From Eleginops maclovinus (lineage: Eukaryota; Chordata; Actinopteri; Perciformes; Eleginopidae), in NCBI RefSeq assembly GCF_036324505.1, contig NC_086368.1, positions 8,083,016-8,147,015 of the forward strand: 64,000 nucleotides of DNA, written 5' to 3'. The notes beneath the pieces are model-generated. The model saw only the letters and a program-made list of their open reading frames with translations, did not search any database and was not told where the DNA came from. This document shows, one piece after another, positions 54,156-64,000 of the stretch. Position 1 is the first letter of the stretch. Each line of letters begins with the position of its first letter. Position numbers and translations under genes: made by a program.

Positions 54156-54696
54156 TCCCCTACAGTGATGCCCTCATAGTGGTTTATGTCATTTCATAAA
54201 CACTTATTGTTCATGAGGTCCCATTTCACTGAGGTTTATATGTGTACAGTGATATCCATCTGTTCTACAAGATCGTATCCCCTCATTAAATCCTGAATGT
54301 GTTAAAACAGCTATTATGTTGGGCAGAGAGTTGCTGTCTGTCAGCGGAAGTCGGCCCACACACCACTGGCTCTCTCTTCTAGCCATATTGGTAGCATATA
54401 AAGAGAAGCCCTTTCACTCTTATTTAAAGGAGATTTGATGTTGAAGTAAATATAATAAATACATTTTTGCCCTCTATATTTAGTTTCCCCTGATTTAAAG
54501 TAAGGTTCACTTTAATGTATCCAGCATATAGCCTCAATTGAATTGCCCCCTTACAGTCAGTTTTTTCTCCCAGGGCTTCTCATTACCACCAGGAGGGGGT
54601 TACATGTATACTCACACATTTATTGGGGAAGCTATTGCCTATGCTGATAAGCTGTACTATGATCACCTTGTGTTTGAAAGTGGGACTACGTTCAGC

Positions 54697-55010
54697 CAGT
54701 GGTGGAAGAAGTATTCAGATATTTTTGTAAAATTAGCAATACCACTAAACACGCTCAGTGAAAAGAAGTATTAGACTGTAGTGGAGTCGAAGTACATTTG
54801 TAACAGAAAATGGACGTACTCAAGGAACTATTGTGGAGGACATGTTATGCTTATTTTCAGGTTCATATTTTTAATGTATGCCTCTACTGTGACATGTCTC
54901 CATGCTTTAATGTTCAAAAAGGTCTTTATTGTTCTCATTCTGAAAAGAGAAAAAATCATTAGCATAATACGGCCTCTTTAAGTGTGGTAATCAAGTTCTT
55001 TCCACCACTA
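54697..55010. mobile_element. hAT-like MITE (CAGTGGTGG family) split by family A copy
   Basis: It begins CAGTGGTGGAAGAAGTATTC and ends TTCTTTCCACCACTA. The interval 54836-54981 is a family A insertion, so only about 170 bp belongs to this MITE. Confidence 0.65.
54836..54981 (-). mobile_element. Family A MITE, internally deleted, inserted in hAT-like MITE
   Basis: It reads GTTATGCTTATTTTCAGG through ACATGTCTCCATGCTTTAAT to TAGCATAATACGGCCTCT, followed by TTAA. The middle of the family is missing. It lies inside the 54697-55010 MITE. Confidence 0.65.
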
Positions 55011-56472
<1,462 letters not shown>

Positions 56473-57501
56473 TAAACTCTAGATTCTCTCAAGAGCATCA
56501 TTCCTTTTATTTTAGCCACTAGGTATTTGAGGAGTTCAATTCCAATGGTCGTAGCACAGGTTTATAGCGGCCTTAGAGAAAATTCCATGCACTTTCAAAC
56601 TGCCATTTTTAGGAAACAGGCTAATATTTGGAGCAGGTGTATGGGAGGCTTCACTGGCTGTTGTTGGGAATTTGATTTCTCAATCTGCTGGTCATCACCA
56701 TCATGTCTTAATAGTTCACAGCTGGCGAATCAACAGTTATTAAAATCCCAGTTGGTGTACTACACTGCCTAAGTGCTGCCAATAATTAGATCTCTTTTGG
56801 AGGAGAAAAAAACATCACAAAAAGAAAAAAATTTTGCAACCTTTTTATTAAAGTTCAGTTGGTAAAGAAAATCTGCAGATATCAGAGTTCAAAGACCATG
56901 TGGCTGACTGTACTTTTGGAATTTGCTTAGTGATAATTGGAATTGTGTAATGTACTGACAAAGTGTAGAGCCTGAAATTCAAGGTTCCAAGGTTTCAAGG
57001 TTTTATATATGAAAATCTTGTAGGTGTTCCATAAAATACATTGCACTGCTCTATTGATCAACAAGTCACTTTGACTTCTTCTTGTGTCATCAGTGGTGCC
57101 TGTGATATAATCGAAAAACTGATGGGTTTGCATTGCAAGGGTGGCTCTGCTCAGTAGAATATGCACTAGTGAGACATGCCGTTCTGACTGAACAATAGAT
57201 GTGGCTTAGGAGCTCCACACTAACGTTACACAGGAAGAAGTACAGTTTACTTATCCTGAGGAATATATTCATCTTGTGAAAACAGGTGTCTGAATGTATT
57301 TTAGGTCTAGAGGAAGCTTTCTAAAGTCTGAAAAATAATTAGAAGGACCTGTTGCATTATGGTTAATGTAGGATCCAGTATTTCTGATGCTTGACCCGTA
57401 CTGGACTTTAGCAAATATTTGGCTGGATCAATGTTAACCATTCTATAAAATATATACATATGTATAATGATAATAACGACAATAATAATGTATAACACCA
57501 A

Positions 57502-57520
57502 CAATAACAATAACAATAAC

Positions 57521-57583
<63 letters not shown>

Positions 57584-57584
57584 C

Positions 57585-57631
<47 letters not shown>

Positions 57632-57659
57632 CATAATAATAATCATAATAATAATAAAT
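57502..57659 (+). repeat. (TAA)n microsatellite in intron 2
   Basis: About 50 TAA/AAT units, with TAACAA units at the left edge and a few ATC interruptions. Complementary to the TTA array upstream of the exon. Confidence 0.97.
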
Positions 57660-60600
57660 ACATTTTGAAAAGTCTTATCTACGTCTTGTCTTCAGAATAC
57701 TGATGAACGGCAGATATGTTGAAGCATCACCTTGGTGCAATAATAAAGTGAGCGTTCGGTTCCTGCAGTGGGCAAGCTATTTATTTTTATGTCATCATCT
57801 GCTCTCCTTCACCTGAACACGTTGCCCTATTTTGTTTTTTAAGAGCAGGTTCTCCTTTTTTGTATCTACTGTGTGCCTGGCATTGGAAAGAGCATTAAAT
57901 ACAATATGAGTACTGTGGTGATGGAGGAAATTTAAACAAGATCAGCCAAAAGACACAATCAGTACTACAAATCTCAGTTATGTATCACCTGAGTTAAAAT
58001 CAGGTGATACAAGCTAAAAGTTCCCATGTAAACTGTTAAATGGATTTTAGGCCAATATACATCCTTATTTGAACACTGTTCAATAATCTTAAGAGTACAC
58101 CTTTCATAAATGAGAAAGCAGCCGTGTGTTGCTTAGAAATTAGCTCTGTTTTTACAGAATCTTCTGCCTTTTCACTCTTTTTTTAGTGTGGAACAAACCT
58201 GTGTCTCTGAACTCCTCTTACCAAATGCGGACCTTTCAATGTAGCACAAAAAGAGATTGATGGCTCTTTACACGTTCACCTCCGTATCATAGATCACTTT
58301 CATGACGGTGACAATTCATTTAATCAGGCAGGGATATGAAAGCGTTGTTTTGCTTGTATTCTGTCACAATTCTCTGGTCCCTGTTGAGGGTTGAGTTTAA
58401 ATAACCACTGCGAGAATAAACCTGTCCATATTAAGTTTCCCCACGAGGAAAGCTAAGAGGTTGTAACAGAACCTACCCCATCTCTCCTGTGGATGCCACC
58501 CAACACAACCACTGATAAATTATTAATCAATTACCTAGACTTTGCTGCCAAATTGTCTTTAATCTCTGCCTTTTAATTTGATTAAATAGTGTTGACTTCT
58601 CATTTTACCTCCCGTTCAAATGGAACTGGGGTTGATACTCACCTGGGGAATAGGCATATCTAATCGAAGCTTGGCCTATCAGAAAGGGGGGAGTATGAAG
58701 TGAATATTTCAACAAGTGCTGATCTGTGCTGCTAGATCCTGACATATTCTGTTTGAGGATTTTTTAATGCATAACACATCCAGACTGCAGTCAGAATTAA
58801 CACGTCTGAGGATGTAAGATAAAACCTGATCATTTTAGAGAACCTTTCAAGCCCACGCTCACTGAAAATGTCCAAAAAATTATATTCAAAACCAAACAGA
58901 TAAAAGTAATGGATTTGATATGAGGTACACTACGGGTTCCTTTAGAGCCTTTTGTGTTTTCTTTATGAGTAAGATCAGTTTTTGGGGACTTTACAAATGT
59001 TATCTTTACTGAAAGAAATGTAAGCGTGTGTGAACGGGGGGCATTTTTCACACCTTCCCTTTTTATTAAGAAACTTCACCTTCCTATATCATTTGAAAAA
59101 ACATTCTTTCATTCAAGAGGCGGAGTAGTAAACTATTGGTTAACACAAGATGAGTAGGAACAATAATGAAGGTGACCAAACTCAAACATAGCCAGTATAA
59201 TATAATGGAAACATATAAGAATACTGCAATATGTCATGTTTTTTGCAATTTCCATGACTGAATATGACATACAATTGTTTAGCTGACATTTTTATTCAAA
59301 ACGACTTACCTTTATAGCTGTATAAGTGCTTTCAACCACAAGATAAAACACAAGCATTTCAATAATTGTGCAACTTAAAAAAGAAGAAAATCAAGTTAAA
59401 TAAGGGAACTGCTTCAAGGCTTCCTCATTTTAAAAACAAAGGTTTCTGTCGATGTTTAACAGTGATGTCAACACTGATCATAGATATAGGCATATGAAGA
59501 TCCATTGCTTTTAATCATGTTTTGATGTGATGCATATTTAAATCCATCCAGTGGAATATGAGAAAAAAAATATTGTTTTTTAAAGAAATTCATGTTTGAC
59601 AAATTGTAGCTCTAACCAACAAAATAAGCTTAATTAAATATTGTCTCCCTTAATTACATCTTTCATTTAAGTTTACACAAAATGACATCACATTAACAGA
59701 CTGGAAGTGAATGGAGTGAGAATGCCCTCTGTAATGGTTGCTGTATAGCTAATGCTTCAAGAGCAAATAAATGAAAGCTTCTGGAGTGTGTATGGTTTTG
59801 TAATAATGTTTTAAGTGTGTCGTGAATACTGACGGGCCATGGATTAATCGTTATGGATATGTAATACCATCAAGCCGTCTATTATAGCATAATAGCATAC
59901 CAAATAATAATGATGGATCATTTGATGAGATGGCGCTGCCTATTTTGGAGAGGAACGTGGCGTGGTGTTGCTTGGGGACTTCTCTTCAAAGACCTACACA
60001 CAAGCTCATCTCATGCCATGCCTGTTTTAATTCATGTCATCCTAATGGATATGTACATATGGGACATCTCCCAGTGGGCACCCAGGTATACGCTGACGGA
60101 GGGAAAAAGCAAGAGGTGTCTGTTAGCTTGCCTGTTGAGTGCACCTCTGCGTTATGGTTCATTTTAATCACTGGATCAGCTGTCTGTGCTCTCCTGTTCT
60201 GCCGCTTCCCTCGCTCTGCCAATTACAACTCCTCCATTCTCCCCCTGACATAACTCTTCCGGGATCCTCTCTCACCAGTGTGAGTGTTTTCCCTAAGACA
60301 CTTTCCTAATTTACCACTGGCCTGTCTGCTGGCTGTGCTGGTTTTTCTGGAACTCATCTCATCATTGAGCTGTGTCCACCTCTGTCCATTTCATTATTAG
60401 GATTCAGACTCACCTGTATTTATAATCATGCTCTCTGCTGAATTAAACACCATTCTCCCTTAGCTTCATGGGTACATGCTGTAGCTTTACAAGATGACGT
60501 GCAATATTAACGTTATCAAAGGGAAACATTTTAATCAATGACATTTTTGTGATGATAAAGTGCCAGATAATCTGTGTGGGAATTTCTATATTTTCAGCAT

Positions 60601-60904
60601 GAACTAGCCAGAAAATAATTGGTCTCCACATTTTTAAAATTGTATTTTGTCGGAGGTAGTCTTGTCTTGTTTTCTTCTCTTTAAAAAGTTATGACTGATG
60701 GTTAGAAAATACAAAGTTTTCATAGTGAAATTTCTCATTTCAATTACCAGAGAAAAAATATATTTATAATTCTTACATTTAGAACTGAGTAGCTGTTGTT
60801 GGATGGCAGCCATATTAATGTTCCAGCCATGTCAGTGCTGTGAGCTCTTTTCTAAATTAAACACACTTGTGTACTCTCTTATTATATCTTGTTAACCTAA
60901 AATA
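57660..60904. other. Unrecognised intron 2 sequence
   Basis: Only the inverted tail-type fragment at 59276 is recognised. Three overlapping chance frames at 59910-60253 sit in a less AT-rich stretch with no domain. Confidence 0.5.
59276..59315 (-). repeat. Tail-type interspersed repeat fragment, inverted
   Basis: The complement reads GGTAAGTCGTTTTGAATAAA then AATGTCAGCTAAACAA, a diverged copy of the motif at 54085-54155. Confidence 0.45.
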
Positions 60905-61373
60905 CAGTGGATGAAGAACTTATCGGGTAAAAGCAGAAATACTGTGGTCTTAAAATACGAAGTATAAGTCTGGAATTCCAAACAATAACTAAGCAGAAGT
61001 ACAAAAGTACTATCAGCTTAATTTACTAGTATCAAAAGTAAAAGTACTTTATATGCACAATGGCTGCTTTCGTAAACAATTTTTTAAAATATAATCTTAT
61101 ATATTCTGTAACACATGTTGGGCGGGTTGTTGTTTGTCAATGTGAAACAAAGTTTGGATTTTTTAAATACAGGGGTGTTTTTGTATATAGAGCTGCATTA
61201 TACCCTATACACAAACTACATGTTTTTATATGTATGTAACAAGTGATTAGTTAATATAGAACAAATACATCTAGTGGAGTAAAATTAAAGTAGCATAAAA
61301 TGGTCAAGTAAAGTACACTCATGTCAAAATATTACATAATTGAGTAAAAATACCTTGTTACTTTCCACCATTG
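60905..61373. mobile_element. hAT-like MITE (CAGTGGTGG family) in intron 2
   Basis: Ends are CAGTGGATGAAGAAC and GTTACTTTCCACCATTG, with AAAGTAAAAGTAC-type motifs inside. The flanking 8-mers CTAAAATA and CCAAAGTC match at five positions, too weak to rely on. Confidence 0.65.
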
Positions 61374-64000
61374 CCAAAGTCTTTGGGAATGTATAACTTC
61401 AGCTCTTGTTGGCTTTGCTTTAAAATGCAATAATATAAGGAACGAAAACACTCCAGGTGCACATGAAGCATCTTTTCATAACGTTAGTACGAAATCAGCT
61501 TGGTTGTAAATGCTTTAAGTTGCCATTCAACTACCAAACACTTTGTTTCAAGCTTTATGAGCCTGTGAAATAACAGTAACATTATCCCCCTACCTGCTCT
61601 TGAAATAGCTCACCGTATCCTGAAAATCATCAGTGTGATCCATGTAGTAGCTGAATAGATCTTCGAAAATATGCTCAGGTTAAAAAATAAACAACGCTCA
61701 TAATGTCGTTTAGCGCTTCTAATTTAACGAATATATGAGTTCACTCCCTTCTGGTGTTGATTTGTTACCCTGTATGTTAACGCTGTAACAAATCAATAGT
61801 GTGTGATATCTAGAAAGGACAATAACAAGGGTTATAAATCTCAATCATCGGCTGAAAAACCATTGAAAGCTTATCAGATGTTAATAAAGCCACCTGCCCC
61901 CACAGATTCTACCTAGGGCATCTTGAGTTCAACACTTATCTTTGTTACCTATGCTACAACACCTCAAAGCATTACGAAAATTAAGTCTCCCTTGATTTTT
62001 TTCCCCCTTTTAACTTACTTGAAATCCATTGGTATCTGAAATCACTCCCGTTTCTATCCATGGAGCGCCAACGTCATGAATATGTCATAGTGTTAGCTGG
62101 AGGCAAAATAAAGGAACAACTGGAGGTAACCACAAATACCTTACCTAATACCTTATTAAACAGTTAAGCGTCTTTTAACATTAGGAACAGCGCTACACAC
62201 ATCTTATATATTACTATTATTATTAAACACATCAAATATGCAAATTTGCTGTTTTGTCAAAGGCAGATGGCTCTTCAAATTGCAGTGAATCCCAGCCATA
62301 GAACATTTGAAAACCACAGTAGTCAAACAGGATAAAAGGACACATTGATTGGATGTTGTGTTTAGCACACGCTATAAGTTAAGGTCTAAACGATATATGT
62401 TGTTGTATAGACATGTGTTTTGTTATGCACACCTTATCAGATATTGGGGGCATTATTTTGGTGATTTTTGTATAACCTCTATTAGCTAACTCTAACGCTA
62501 GTAGTATCGCCAGAGATAAAACACAAAATAAACTGTTTAAGTGTCCTGTGCCCACAATAACCATAGGTGCAAGATTTAAGGGCAATCAACATGTTTGATT
62601 TCTTTCTGATTAACTGTGCATGCTTGGTTTCTTTATCAGATGTGTAAATATCAGGCCATTGATTGTAGGTTTTCCTGTCAAATCATTACATTGAGTCAGC
62701 TTCTAATGTCCTGTGGGTTATAGCTGCATTTCTTAAGTAACACTCATTGTCCATGTGAGTGGAAGGTTTTACACGTTCAGAGAATCTATTGTTTTCAGCC
62801 ATTGTTAAAAAAAAAACAATCTTATGAGAAATACTTGCTAGCCAGGGTTAGCTAACGTGTTCAGAGACTGATTCTGCCTCGAGCTACGCTCCACGATGAA
62901 AAACGTCATCATTTTTACCAGGAGTCTAAAGCGCTCTACATGCACACAATTGAGTGATTGAGTGTAAATACTATATTATTACTCCCACTGATAACATTTT
63001 GTAGATACAAAATGTAGAGTCTGACTACACCCGTAAAAAAGATATAATGTGTAGATGTCTGAAACCTCAGTGTATTGTTTGCCACAGAGAAAAGCATTTG
63101 AGGCTCTATTAGATAGTACTTCATGAGTGAACAAGGAAATGATCAAGAACAAGCCTATATTAACATGACAACAATCTTTTTATCAACCATATAGTCTTCA
63201 AAACTTAACAATACATTGTCCATAAAGCGCTGGACTCAAATGGTGAGTTTAAAATGGTTTGACAAGCAACATAATCCCTTGAGTGTGCCACTAAGTGTAC
63301 AGTTATATAGTTGTCTGTTTATGTGAGTGAAAGAGGAATTTTTAGGTATTGGATTTATGTCTATGATTAAATCTTATGTTCCAAAGTGATGTTCCAACGC
63401 ATACCCATTGTTCATGCATCTTGAGCACACTGCAGTCTTTAGCAACGTTGTGGGAGTTCTCATATCAAGCTGCAAGCTCAGTTATTTCCACTCAACATAT
63501 TGCCATTATCTTAATAGCGCAGAACGACTGTACATGTGTAGTCAAGAAGTTTGTGCCAGCTTTGTTTGGACACAGGCCAGCTGTCTAAGTTGCTTTAAGG
63601 AAGATACGATGCTTGTGTTTGGACCTATGACAATAGCTCTGCATATAAAAGACTGACCTGACTGGAGCATAGTGTAACTCACAACGACAAACTTATTACA
63701 GGATGATAGTAAGAGAGTGTGTTCCCACTCAAACTCTGCAACTCATTCTATTCGAGTAACACCAACTCTTGCATTGCCTGCGGTAGTTTTTCTTTAAATT
63801 TCCTTGTGGCCCACATTCTGACAAATCCCATTAAAGCTGTTGACAGTGTAAAAGCACAATATAACTGCTATGCAAATGACTTATCTTTTGTCACAGCCAA
63901 GCAGTATGGGAGTGCATTACCTGAGGGCAGCATGGCTGAATTTACTTTCTCTTTCTGGCCACATGCTATTTACTTTCTAAAGAAATGAGACCCTGTATGT
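61374..64000. other. Unrecognised intron 2 sequence
   Basis: No exon resembling the second half of Ig domain 1, no repeat family and no RNA gene recognised to the end of the window. Confidence 0.5.

Noticed and set aside
59910..60253. Overlapping plus-strand frames of 85 and 107 codons
   Set aside because: Two frames and the opposite strand are open together, which reflects a locally low stop-codon density rather than a gene.

Overview
The window looks like about 64 kb of AT-rich intronic DNA from a ray-finned (teleost-type) fish genome. The evidence is the complete absence of prokaryote-style gene packing, one spliced coding exon with canonical vertebrate splice sites, long di-, tri- and tetranucleotide microsatellites, and a repeat set typical of teleosts: Tc1/mariner, hAT, TTAA-flanked MITEs, tRNA-derived SINEs and an L1/Tx1-like LINE. 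The species cannot be told from the sequence.

The only host coding sequence I can support is one 113-bp exon at 56327-56439 (+). It encodes the first half of an Ig V-type domain and matches the start of mature IGSF21, a GPI-anchored synaptic adhesion protein. It is very probably exon 2, just after the signal-peptide exon. On that reading 1-56326 is the 3' part of intron 1 and 56440-64000 is the 5' part of intron 2. Exons 1 and 3 are not seen and probably lie outside the window.

Layout: 1-12 kb is mostly unrecognised intron with two copies of a TTAA-flanked MITE family (family A), an 18-G run and one strong short hairpin. 12-25 kb holds a SINE fragment, a GCTAAC-type minisatellite, more family A copies and a second TTAA-type element (family B) that shares a TTAA with a family A copy. 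26.26-27.22 kb is an internally deleted hAT element with a BED-finger exon remnant and a promoter-like block. 30.0-30.4 kb is a Bkm-type GATA/GACA array. 34.25-35.5 kb has a long TG array followed by a 5'-truncated LINE with a 17-bp target-site duplication. 45.2-45.6 kb is a TGTCA-ended MITE. 48.56-50.21 kb is a complete Tc1-like transposon with paired IR/DR ends whose transposase is broken by one stop codon. 50.88-51.99 kb is a hAT-like MITE carrying a SINE, a TTA array and a TA-flanked MITE. 54.7-55.0 kb is another nested pair. A TAA array follows the exon at 57.5 kb.

I found no new multi-gene system. The most interesting points are the complementary TTA and TAA arrays flanking the exon, the hAT remnant with clustered CRE, BANP-like and YY1-like sites, the nearly intact Tc1 copy, and the layered insertions that give a relative order of transposition. 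Repeat family assignments come from memory of sequence style and from the ends seen here, not from a database search.
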